From NCBI GenBank assembly GCA_037693485.1, contig CM075352.1, forward strand, positions 64,482,001 to 64,546,000: a stretch of DNA of 64,000 nt, given 5' to 3'. A model generated the notes under the pieces. The model was not told the origin of the DNA and searched no databases. It saw only the letters and a program-made list of their open reading frames with translations. Numbering within the stretch: the first letter of the stretch is position 1; each line of letters begins with the position of its first letter. Shown here piece by piece: positions 32,486-42,840 of this stretch. A program made the translations under genes and the position numbers. This stretch comes from Kitagawia praeruptora. Taxonomy: Eukaryota; Streptophyta; Magnoliopsida; Apiales; Apiaceae.

Positions 32486-33253
32486 TAGAGATGCACAAAA
32501 AGCCCGAGCCCGAAAATCTGGTCCGGCCCGATCCGGCAAAGCTCGGTCAAAGCCCGGCCCGGTCAAAGCCCGGTCCGGTCAAAGCCCGGCCCGAGGGCCT
32601 TAAACGGTCCCTATATTTTTGGGCAAAGCCCGGCCCGGCAAAAGCCCGGTCTTAGCCCGGTCTTTTAAAAAGCCCGGTCTTCGGCCCGGTCCGATTAAAA
32701 GCCCGGTTCGGCCCGAAAAAGCCCGGGTAAAATTCGATTATTCTAGTATACTTACATAAATATTTTTGTATTTACACTTCCTACAAATATAAAAATAATT
32801 TAAGTACATATATATTTTCATATTCATTATTAATAATAAGATTATTTATATGCATATATTACGATACATGAACGAAAACAAGTTAAGTACACGTGTAATC
32901 AATTAATATATCATCAAATCAAAAAGTAAATCGATAAATGTAATATTTGTATCGGCAAAATAGATTGTTTAACACATGTCTGCCATTATTACATAAAGAA
33001 CATTCTTATGTAACATAAAATCTCGATCCGATTTGATCTCGGAAAAAGCTCGATCCGGCCCGGCCCGGCCCGCTTCAGGCCCGGAAAAAAGCCCACCGCG
33101 GCCCGCTTCGAGGGCCTAAACCGGCTCACATTTTTCACAGAAGCCCGACCCGGCCCGGTCAAAGTCAAAGCCCGGGCCGGGTTTTGACCAAAAAGCCCGT
33201 GCTTTTCAAAGCCCGGTCAAAGCCCGGCCCGATGGGCCTTTTGTGCATCTCTA
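32486..33253. mobile_element. Non-autonomous hAT element with 8-bp target duplication and GCCCGG-rich ends
   Basis: Inverted ends TAGAGATGCACAAAA are flanked by identical GATGAAAC at 32478-32485 and 33254-33261; an 8-bp duplication is the hAT signature. Both subterminal regions consist of repeated AAAGCCCGGCCCGGTC-type words around an AT-rich core (about 32735-33010). No transposase is encoded; the short frame at 32464-32655 reads through the repeats. Confidence 0.93.
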
Positions 33254-33316
33254 GATGAAACACATCACACATCTAGCTCACACTTTATGTATAGTTAATT
33301 TCAGTACATGTACTAA

Positions 33317-34583
33317 CAGGGGTGGGGGCAAACAAATTTGGGATCCTGTGCGAGGTCTTAAAATTTGGCACTCCATTTATATGAGCTGTCAGTAGAGAGA
33401 TACATTAAAAAATAAAGACATTAGTTCTTTTTTCTTTTTTTCTTTTTTGATGAAAGGGGTAATTCAATTCATAAAAGCCATACGGCATCTACAAGAATGA
33501 TCGAAACGATCAAACATAGAACAGGATGACACGCCTGTCTTCATAAAATGAGACAAATAAGCAGTGTGAAAAAAAGTGATATTTCTATAGATACTTGCTC
33601 TACGCCCAATATCTTCTCCATAGTCCATTTGAGCTATCAACCACAAATGCAATTCGTATCAAGCTCTTATCCTTGAATTCGAACCAACTCTCACAAAAAA
33701 GGAGAGAAAATCACCCTCTCACCAAGGAGAGATCACAGCCAAACAAAATGAAATAACAACCTAGAAATCCAAACTGCAAATACAAACTAAAACAAGCAAT
33801 CCTTGATCCGGAGCGAAACCACAAAAACAAGAGAAACCGAATCGAAAATCCACCCGCTTGAATCGGAGAAGAAGGACAACGGAAGCTCTGATGGTTTTAG
33901 ATCTAAGACGAGACGAAAAACCGAAATTCAATTGAATCTCAAGGTATTTTTTATTGAGTACATCGACTCAAAACCAAATAGATCTAAGAAATAAATTCTA
34001 AGATGCTTGGCTTTGGTTCAATTTTTATTGAAAATAAAAGAACAAAAACAAAGTAAAGAGGGATTAGATGATTGGGGGAGGATTGGAGAATGGATGGATG
34101 GAGGAAAGAGAGATGGCTGATGGGTAGATATGAAGAAGGGGGGCGGCGAAGAAAAGGGGAGGAGGGGAGGGGCGAAGAAAAAAGGAGGGGAAAGGGGCTG
34201 CTGCTAGGTTTAGAGAGAGTCGACTCTCATTACAGACCTTCGGAATTTAAAGACGTTAGTTCTATTAATTAGAGAAATTGTTCAACTTTCCAAGATGATC
34301 AATACTCAATTATGATAATATATTAAAAAATTACAATAACTAATTTACCTTTATATATTGTTACTCTCAATATTTTCCAACTTTACTAATTAAACTTGCC
34401 AAATAGTTTTTTTTGGCAAAGCCAAAAGAAAAATTATGAAGTAATCCTGAATTTTTTTGGTCAAAATTTCAAAATCTCTCTACATATATACATATATATA
34501 TAAGGAGGAAAAAATTTTGGGACCCTATATTTTTGGGGACCCTGTGCGATCGCTCACCCCGCTCACCCTCAGCCCCGCCCCTG
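33317..34583. mobile_element. Second non-autonomous hAT element, carrying a retroposed insert
   Basis: Ends CAGGGGTGGGGGC and GCCCCGCCCCTG are imperfect inverted repeats. The identical 8-bp flanks TGTACTAA at 33309-33316 and 34584-34591 are the target duplication. Blocks TTTGGGATCCTGTGCGA (left) and GGGGACCCTGTGCGATCG (right) show that the ends also share direct-orientation sequence. About two thirds of the length is the nested insert at 33429-34248. Confidence 0.88.
33429..34248 (-). mobile_element. Retroposed sequence with poly(A) and 15-bp target duplication, nested in the hAT element
   Basis: The flanks AAAGACATTAGTTCT (33414-33428) and AAAGACGTTAGTTCT (34249-34263) match in 14 of 15 bases. 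The inner left end is a T-rich tract (poly(A) on the minus strand). About 820 bp with no long ORF. Its 5' part (minus strand, from 34248) looks like a CT-rich mRNA leader. It may be a LINE-derived short element or a retroposed transcript; I cannot tell which. Confidence 0.8.
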
Positions 34584-34591
34584 TGTACTAA

Positions 34592-35514
34592 AGCTTTCTA
34601 AATAAGTTTAGGGTCCTCACATTATATACGATTGATATGCATGATACGTTTCCGGGCTTAATATTCGTGGAAAAGTATTCACGAGTGCAAAACATATGTA
34701 CAACATACCTATCAAGGATTTAAACCCTACAACATGCGTCTATTGGGGATCCTTCATTTTTTGTGCCATGTGGAATTTTGCTTTCGAGGATTAATGATGA
34801 TAACTAATTAGGGGGAAGACTGTTATCCTTCTCTGTGACAAAGGAATGGTTGGGATCCTTGTTTTCTCTCCCTGCACATTGAAACAAATCAACAATTTTT
34901 AAAAATGTAGAATGTCCTCTAAAGATAAGGAAATCCAAAAGATAAAAATGAAGAATGCAACTGGCACTGGCAGCATAACTGATTGATTGTAGAAGGAATG
35001 GGCAATTCTACTGGAATATGATGAACTTATAAAACATATACAATCTTTTGATTAAACAGAAGTACTCTGATACACGACCTAACTCAAGTTGCAAAAACAT
35101 CTTTGCATGGTACAGATATAACCCCTATTCTCAACTAATGTACGGGAAAACCATTTTGATTGCTTGACCAGTACTTGGAAGCATGCATGATGTTGATCCT
35201 GAAGTAGTAGCGAATGCCGCAGCTGTCATTGGTTGGCTCCTATACCTTTTATTGCACCACCTGCAGCCTTCATTGCAGCACCAATCTTTGCAAATGTAGC
35301 TACTGTTAGTTTTGACATCTTTAATTGAAAATATAAACAAAACAAATATACTCATAAAATGAGAGTTATAAAATATATTATTGATTGAATGATTAATGTG
35401 TATATATATAACTTATGCAATAAAGTACATTTATTGTATAGTTTAATAGAGCAGTTACAAATGAGGGGTGGAGGCTATGCTATGTTTGTCCATATATAGT
35501 GGTTGAAGCCAACA
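34592..35514. other. Gene-free region with an unrecognised short reading frame
   Basis: No gene that I recognise. On the minus strand around 35150-35320 a short stretch reads like protein in two overlapping frames (TFAKIGAAMKAAGGAIKG, then MTAAAFATTSGSTSCML). It could be a decayed gene fragment, but it is too short to name. Confidence 0.4.
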
Positions 35515-35763
35515 AAAATAAGCAAACATAATTGATAAATCAAGATCCCGAACAGGTGCTTTCTAGTCATTTCCACACCTGATAAGAGATGATGCTGGTG
35601 GTTGGGCCTCTGCAAAATAACACCAGAGGGGGGTTTGAGCCCCGCGACGCCTTCGGCGTGAGAATAAGAGTAGGCTTTGAAAGTTAGTAATTCTAAGACT
35701 AGAGTATCGAAATGTGGAAAGTGTGTAGTGTGTAAAAGAACGTAACCCTTAAACTTTCTTCTC
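35515..35763 (-). repeat. Inverted partial LTR (R-U5 portion)
   Basis: This is the reverse complement of about 37325-37565 of the LTR at 36983-37655, with roughly 80-85% identity by eye (shared AACCCTTAAAC, GTGAGAATAAGAGTAGGC, GATGCTGGTGGTTGG). The similarity stops abruptly about 20 bp downstream of the LTR's TATA box, just where the tandem array begins. Confidence 0.8.
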
Positions 35764-36982
35764 TTTTCAAACTTTGGACTAAAGAAAAATCAACAACTAC
35801 CACAATCCGTATTCCCTCCTTTGGAAACAATCCGGATTGGGGGCAAAATTTCAAAAAAAAAATTAAGTTACTCAAAGTTTTCAAACTTTGGACTTAAAGA
35901 AAAAATCAACAACTACCAACAATCCGGATTCCCTCCTCTGGAAACAATCCGGATTGGGTGCAAAATTTCTAATTTTTTTTTAAGTTACTCAAAGTTTTCA
36001 AACTTTGGACTAAAGAAAAAATCAACAACTACCACAATACGGATCCCCTCCTTTGGAAACAATCCGGATTGGGGGCAAAATTTCTAAAATTTTTCTAAGT
36101 TACTCAAAGTTTTCAAACTTTGGGCTTAAAGAAAAAATCAACAACTACCACAATCCGAATTCCCTCCTTTGGAAACAATCCGGATTGGGGGCAAAATTTC
36201 AAAAAAAATTCTAAGTTACCCAAAGTTCACAAACTTTGGACTTGTGGAAAAGCCCTAAAAATACCGCAATCCGGATTACCTTCCATAAAATGAATCCGGA
36301 TTGAGAGCCAAAACTCTTTAAAAAAATTCCAAAATTACTCAAAGTTTTCAAACTTTGGACTTAAGAAAAAATCAGCTACTACCACAATCCGGATTACCTT
36401 CTTTGGAAACAATCCGGATTGGGGGCAAAATTTCTGAAAATTTCTAAAGTTACACAAAGCTCTTTAAGCTTTCGACTTGTGGAAAATTCAGCATTGCCTC
36501 AATCCAGGTTGCTTCCCTCGTCAACAATCCGGATTAGGGGGCAAAATTCAGCAAAAAAATTCTGAAGTTACCCAAAGCTCTTTAAGCTTTGGACTTGTGG
36601 AAAATTCATCATTACCTCAATCCGGGTTGCTTTCCTCATCAATCCGGATTAGGAGGCAAAATTCAGCAAAAAAAAATTTTCCTAAGCTACCCAAAGCTCT
36701 TTAAGCTTTGGACTTGTGGAAAATTCAGCATTACCTCAATCCGGGTTGCTTCCCTCGTCAACAATCTGAATTAGGGGGCAAAATTCTACCAAAATTTTTC
36801 CTAAGTTACCCAAAGCTCTTTAAGCTTTGGACTTATGAAAAATTCAGCGTTACCTCAATCCGGGTTGCTTCCCTCGTCAACAATCCGGATTAGGGGGTAA
36901 AATTCAACCAAAATTTTTGAATATAATGATTTAAGCTCTACTCCCCCATCCGGAAAATCCGCATAAGGGAGTGGGGGGCAAA
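35764..36982. repeat. Tandem array of ~115-bp units next to an LTR
   Basis: About ten units. Each has TACTCAAAGTTTTCAAAC, CTTTGGACTT, the palindrome AATCCGGATT usually twice, then GGGGGCAAAATTT. Units drift towards the right (the CTCTTTAAGCTTTGGACTT version from 36450). The last unit runs into AGTGGGGGGCAAA, which looks like the polypurine tract directly before the LTR start at 36983. Short frames through it are not genes. Confidence 0.88.
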
Positions 36983-37655
36983 TGATAGGCTACAACTAGT
37001 CCCGACTGGACTTAGCCCAGGTTGACACTAGACCTATTTAACGATAGTCCAGATTGGGCCCAATCCAACACACCCGCAGCCCAGGCCCAGGACGCGTGAG
37101 ACGACGCTACTAGATGTGGCAGGCACGAGTCATGACTATGGTCCCACATGACAACGACAAGTAAGGAAATCCTATGATTGGCACAATCACGTCCCTATCA
37201 ATCCACGTGCTAACATGACAATGTTACACGCCACCACAATTATCTCCTGGACAAGTGGACACGTGACTGCAGGCACCAACCCCTAAACCCTAATCCTTGG
37301 CCTATATATAAATAGACCACGAGAAGAAGGTTTAAGGGTTACGTTCTTTTACACACTCATATACACACACCCTCCACATTTCGATACTCCAGTCCTAGAA
37401 TTACTACATTTCAAAGCCTACTCTTATTCTCACACCGGAGGCGCCGCGGGGCTTAAACCCCCCTTCTAGTGTTGTTTTGCAAAGGTCCAACCACCAGCAT
37501 CACCTATTATCAGGCGTGGGAACGACTAGGAAGCACCTATTCGGGATCTGGAGTTATCAATAATATCTATGCTTGCTCCAAACATGTCCGAAATCCCAAT
37601 CATTTTACATATTTTATACATTCAAAATGTGCATCCATTGTTGGTGGTTTCTACA
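36983..37655 (+). repeat. Copia-type LTR with adjacent primer-binding site
   Basis: It begins TGATAGGCTACAAC and ends GGTTTCTACA, 673 bp. It is followed at once by TTGGTATCAGAGC, which contains the classic initiator-Met tRNA primer-binding site (37657-37668). A TATA box (CCTATATATAAATAG) is at 37300-37314. A polypurine-like tract precedes it, so it is flanked by both kinds of internal junction. The frame at 37469-37903 is a shadow. Confidence 0.85.
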
Positions 37656-37668
37656 TTGGTATCAGAGC

Positions 37669-38690
37669 GTCAGTGTTGATTTTGGGTTCATCGTCATCAG
37701 ATTTCATTGGTCTGAGTGGTCTTCTTTTACGTTCAATTTACAACCCGAATATTGCTGTGTTTTTCTGCACTTTTAACTTCTCACTCCTTCTGGTTTTGTC
37801 CGGTTTTTTCCGATTTTATCCTTCCTGCATTGGTTTTTCGTATTCACAATTATTACTCATTTTTCCTGCATCGGTTTTCGTACCCACAATATTATTCTTT
37901 TAAAGAGGGGACTATATGAGAAATTTTTTCGATGATGCTCGAAAAGAGGAACATGGAACAATTTAAAATTTTAAATTGAAAAAGAAATTTGAATATTATA
38001 TTAATTATTTTTGTTGTCTCTCTGAATAGAGAGAGTGGAAAAGGAGAACATAAAATTTTTTAGTGACTCTTAAGAAGAGAGTAAGAAAAAAGAAGAGAAA
38101 TAAATTATATTTAGGTACAATGGAATGCAATGTTGATAACGTGAATACATATATAACTGTGGTGGTTCTTGGTTATATTGAAATACTTCAAAAGGGGGGG
38201 GGGGAATGAAGAATTATATGAAATGAGAATAAAGTTGGACATACAAATATATGTATGTATTTGACAAACTTTGAAAATAAAATATAGAACTAAATACATG
38301 AATAATGTATTTGTAAGTTACAAAAATAACATTAATTGTGAAATAATTTATTTGTTTGTAAGTTACATATCAATGTATTGATTGTCATTATTGTAAGAAT
38401 TTATTGAGGCAGTTACATTGGGTGGAAGAGATTTGTGCATTACCTATAAATAGTGGATAAAATCCAAGAGAAAAAGGACGCACAAAAAAACTTGTTTTGC
38501 TAGAACCTCGAAATATTTATCTTCTCTCATTTTGTTTCCTTTTTACTATAATAAACACAATAATGTATTATATGTTATAAAATATTATAAACACACAAAA
38601 TTTGTTGTGACCTCATAGAGTCTATCTTTTTATTTGGTGTTCATTTCATTTTAGTGACTTTTAAGAAAGAGAATAAGAAAAAAGAAGGGA
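37669..38690 (+). other. Probable retrotransposon leader and AT-rich DNA
   Basis: The first part follows a primer-binding site and should be the leader of a copia element, but no gag can be read. A 45-bp block (TAGTGACTCTTAAGAAGAGA and onward) at about 38062 recurs at about 38653 with few changes. A TATA-like CCTATAAATAG is at 38443-38453. Confidence 0.45.
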
Positions 38691-38696
38691 AATGAA

Positions 38697-38831
38697 TTTT
38701 TTTTTGACAATAAAGTGCTTATAAGCTTACAAATGATTATCTGTTCTAACAATTCTCGGGGGTGAGCGAGGATCGAACCCATGACCTGGGTCGACAAAGG
38801 AAATACCCTTAACCACTTGGACTATCCAACT
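38697..38831 (-). mobile_element. tRNA-derived SINE
   Basis: On the minus strand it has an A box (TAGTCCAAGTGGTTAAGG), a B box (GGTTCGATCC) and an end TTATTGTC followed by nine As. This is the RNA-polymerase-III promoter layout of plant SINEs. About 135 bp. No clear target duplication. Confidence 0.75.
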
Positions 38832-39017
38832 TTACTTGTTAACAAATCTAATTCAACCGTTGTGAATAAATATTAATATCTATCTATTATATACATAACA
38901 ATCCAATAAGGGACTTAAATTATTTAGACATTTTAATTAACTTATATGGTTTATATGGTGAGACATTTTATTCGATTTGAATTGTCTAATTTGCCTTTAT
39001 ATTTTTCATTTTTCAAA

Positions 39018-39097
39018 AAATGTGATTGGTGAGAATTGAACCTAAGTCTTACCATTGATTTGCATAACATCCTACCACTATATCACTCAATTATATG
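39018..39097 (-). mobile_element. Degenerate tRNA-derived SINE fragment
   Basis: The minus strand reads GATATAGTGGTAGGATG (A-box-like), then GGTTCAATTCTC (B-box-like) at tRNA-like spacing. More diverged than the copy at 38697-38831. Confidence 0.5.
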
Positions 39098-40660
39098 TGT
39101 TATGGATCATACACATACTATGTGTGCATATGTGTTCGTGAATTAAGAATATTTAGTATTTTGATTACTAAATGTTTTAAATCATTTTTTTCGTGTTACA
39201 CTTACAAATTTATATCATTTTATTTTATAGTACAAATTAGTGATTTATGACATGTAGGCAACTTATACACTTCTAAATCATTCAGTTCAATAAAATATTA
39301 TTATTAGTTAGTATTTGCAATATACATTGATAAATATAAGATATCTATAAGATATTTATGATTTTTCATTACATTTTAAATACATGTTATTTTGAAAAAT
39401 GATTAATGAAAACTTAATAATCAGAACATTTAAGTGCAAGTCATTGGACCAATGTAGTTCGACATAATTCAGATTCAAAATCGGCGCAAGACTTGGTGTT
39501 TTAAAAGTACTCAAAATTTCATCATTTTATACATATGACATGAGCCCTATCCGGATAGAAGTACATCGTCATTTGTAGGATTTAGTATGTTTGTTCGTGG
39601 GATAAACGAGATTGTCGTCCAACTACGATGGGGGTTGTAACATTCCACATCGATACGAATTAGTGTATTGGACGCCGTTATAAGAGCAAATTTATATAAT
39701 GAATATCAAAATTACTAATTTAGTATGTGGTGGGTTTTTAGGTCAAGAACTTGCATGATTTTAAAAATACTTCGAATTTGACCGTGATTGTTACAATTAA
39801 ACTTAATGAACTTATTTATCACATTTCATAGTTTTATAAAAAGTTTGAACTAATATCACAGTTTATTAGCTTATGTCAATTTTAACAATGGCGAATTTTT
39901 AAAAAAAGGTCATTTGTAGTCTTTTTTAATATTTAATGTGAATTTAGAATAAAAATTAAAATATTTGTTATTAATTAAAAAGATTTTTCACCGATCAATG
40001 CAATTTGACAATCACATATAAATCCATTAATTTCAAATATCACATGTATTAAAAATATATAGGTTGTAGATTACATGCAACGTTATTGAATCAATATTTG
40101 AAACTCGATCACGGTAAAAATAATGCTCAAACGACATTAGTACAAATATTCATGACCGATACTAGAATATAGCTCATCACTCGAACAGGTTCTAAAATAT
40201 ATCAAAATAATATTTATTTGTGGATCGGGACGTGTTTGGAAATTGCATTCGGATTCAGGACGGGGGGAGATATCACTCCATGACCCCGAAGTGACTCGAT
40301 ATTAATCACTAACTACATTACTTGTACTCATTCAATACATGCAGATTGCATGTCACAAACAAGAGAATGTATCATTCGCTTTATGAGCTAAATTAGCAAC
40401 GTTGCACATATTAGTAATGTCTTACGTACAAATCAGAAGCATTAATACTTAGTCTACTTATATTTAGTATATCTAAAACATCATACATATTATCAATAAA
40501 TAAACAATTAAGAATGTTATTGTTACGTGTTATAAAAAAAATTCTAGAAATTGACATGTGCCTCGCACGTATAAAATAAAAACGAAACGTGTATTTTGAA
40601 AAATTTAAATTTTGGGGTGTTACTAGGAACTATCAAGACTTGTAAAGGATGTCAGTATTG
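39098..40660. other. Gene-free AT-rich DNA
   Basis: No ORF, terminal repeat or RNA gene that I can support. Probably old, eroded transposon sequence. Confidence 0.5.
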
Positions 40661-40662
40661 TC

Positions 40663-40700
40663 GGGGTGGGGTGGGGTGGGGTGGGGTGGGGTGGGGGGGG
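40663..40700. repeat. GGGGT microsatellite
   Basis: Seven or so copies of GGGGT followed by a G run. It abuts the protease-like fragment and supplies the spurious Gly/Trp-rich start of that reading frame. Confidence 0.9.
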
Positions 40701-40704
40701 AAGA

Positions 40705-40965
40705 AGATTTATTGACTATAAGGGCAAAGGTGTGTATACCATGCCCAAACATCCCTCACAAAAAGAAAAAGATTTTGGTAGACACTCGGTAATGATTGTT
40801 GGAGCGGGTAACATAAGAGGGCTTGATTATGTTCATGTAATTAATTCGCATGGGACTAAGTGGGGGAACAATGGAGAAGGAGATGTTGACATAAAGTTGT
40901 TTACACTTGTTCTGCGGCTGGGTGGAATTGAGAAAAAAAGCTGGAATGGAGAAGAATGGATCTAA
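40705..40965 (+). pseudogene. Fragment of a papain-like (C1A) cysteine protease
   Basis: The stretch reads FIDYKGKGVYTMP, then RHSVMIVGAG and INSHGTKWGNNG. In C1A proteases the matching blocks hold the catalytic His (HAV..VGYG) and the catalytic Asn (KNSWGTKWGENG). Here the His and Asn positions are kept, but the conserved Trp after the Asn-Ser is His and the usual Tyr after VG is Ala. The catalytic Cys half of the protein is absent. About 85 residues remain. Most likely a captured or decayed exon; the parent gene is not in the window. Confidence 0.7.
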
Positions 40966-41632
40966 GGCTAGTTGACCTTTATTTTGGTGATTGTATATGG
41001 TTCGTTATAGAATGGAATTGGTTGAAAACTTAAATTTGCTTGTACATGAGGTTAGAATGGTTGATTTGAGAATTGTTGATTTACTTTTGAAACATAAGGT
41101 TATCAGTAAAGGGACATTCTGAAAAAATCTTGATGCTATAAATGGGATTGCTATCAATAGGAATTTTTATTTGTATTGATTGACCAACATATGCATGCCA
41201 CGTAAGCACATTCGTTGATGCATCTTGATTTCAATGTGTTTGTTGTTTGTACTTGTATCATAGTAGTTTATGAGTACTTTGTAACATGTGCTCAAAGTTT
41301 CGTTTGTAACATGTAGTATTATGATTATAGTACAAATTTTAATATCAACTTTTCATACATGAATATTTAATATGCATGAAAAGTTCAACTACCATGTTCC
41401 CTAATCACTAGTTTAAACGTACTCTTATCTACTAAATGTTTATTAATTTCAATTTCAAGGCTTAGACATTCTGTTACCAATGCAATGAATAACAAAACCT
41501 TGCTACTCTCTCTTACTTACCGGTTGCTTCTCATTCTACACATTATTACCGTCAATTTTCCATTATTTGAATACTTTCCACCATTTTTTATAGTAAAAAA
41601 AATATTTAATCATGCTGCTATAAATAAATACA
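40966..41632. other. Gene-free AT-rich DNA
   Basis: No supported feature. Confidence 0.5.
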
Positions 41633-41821
41633 TACAGTAAAACCTCGACAAATTAATACTCGAAAAATTAATAACCCATTATAAATTAATATTTTCAAAA
41701 TAATTTTTTGGTCCCTACATAGTAGCGATAGTGTAAATTTAACCTCGATTAATTAATAATCTCGCTAAATTAATAAAATTTACCGCTCCCTATACTATTA
41801 ATTTATAGAGGTTTTACTGTA
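41633..41821. mobile_element. Small MITE with TACAGTAAAACCTC ends
   Basis: Inverted ends TACAGTAAAACCTC / GAGGTTTTACTGTA are perfect over 14 bp. The interior is made of CGA/TAAATTAATA words in both orientations. About 190 bp. The terminal TA fits a mariner-type target, but the superfamily is uncertain. Confidence 0.8.
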
Positions 41822-42840
41822 ATAATAACAATTTCTTAACTAAACAATTTACTATGAAAAGCAAAGGAAAATAAAATATGATTAGAGAACAGTTGTACAC
41901 TTGCACCATAAAATTCCTATTGACTCTTGTATAGTTAACATCATAAAGTATTTCCTACTTTATATGTCAGTGAAAAGAACACCAACCCTCTGCAACATCC
42001 AGTAGAAGTCTTGTAATAAATAAATATATTACTTTATTTGAACTTGTATCCAACTATCCAAGACTACTCTTCTTTCTTTCTTTCAAGTCTCGCGCATGTT
42101 AATATCGTTCTTTCTTTCTTTCCTGTTCAATCTCCATCTCTATAAATTTTTAAGTTTGGCACAACAATGGATAAGCTAGATCCGCCCCTCACTTTGCATT
42201 CACCAGAACTGGTCCATTGCTTCTTTTTAGGTTTTCTACAACCCTAAAACTTAAGAACGATGTTAATCAAATCCGTGTCATGATTAAGAGGCGTATTGAA
42301 GATCATATGGGATCAAACGTATAATGTGATCTCTTTTATTTTTCTTTTGTGTATCTTTCTTCTTCTTGAGTTATCTAACCTTGTTTTTATTTTTTTTTGC
42401 TTTTTTTGGTAATGTACTAGACAATAATGGTGTTGATGAGGGAAGTGCAGAAGCAATACATAAATGAAAAAGATAACACCATTTGCCACGTAATATCTTT
42501 CGAGGAGGAAAAGTTGGAGGATTTTGGCATCTTCTTCATCAATCGGGAAAATGAGGACTTTAAAAAAATGTTCTTGAAATGGTTAGACATTGATGATGAT
42601 TCTCACCCCTAACTGTTGAGTATACAAATACTAAGGTATTTTTTTAAATTTATTCTTTATATATAGGAATAATTTGTGTCTTTTTGGGTTTTTATTTTGT
42701 AATTAATTAGTTAATTAATTATCCTTAATTAAATTTAGATGGAATTATATCTTTACAATAAATGATAATTTGTAGGTAACAATTTACCGATTACTTCATT
42801 GAACTTATATGTGGAATTGTTCCAACACAAATATAATTTT
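41822..42840. other. Gene-free region with one short unrecognised ORF
   Basis: A 61-codon frame at 42427-42612 (+) encodes an acidic peptide (FEEEKLEDFGIFF) that I do not recognise. It may be an eroded exon. CTTT-rich runs lie near 42065 and 42110. Nothing else supported. Confidence 0.35.

Noticed and set aside
32464..32655. A short Pro/Arg-rich frame.
   Set aside because: It is a translation of the hAT element's GCCCGG repeats.
35764..36982. CRISPR-like array of repeats.
   Set aside because: Units are contiguous tandem copies of ~115 bp with no unique spacers, in a plant nuclear context.
37469..37903. A 144-codon frame.
   Set aside because: It starts in the LTR and crosses the primer-binding site; no protein similarity.
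38697..38831. Possible tRNA gene (clear A and B boxes).
   Set aside because: It does not fold into a complete cloverleaf with a usable anticodon arm, and it ends with a poly(A) after a SINE-like 3' region.
42427..42612. A 61-codon acidic ORF as a possible small gene.
   Set aside because: No recognisable family and no splice or promoter support; kept only as a remark under the gene-free region.
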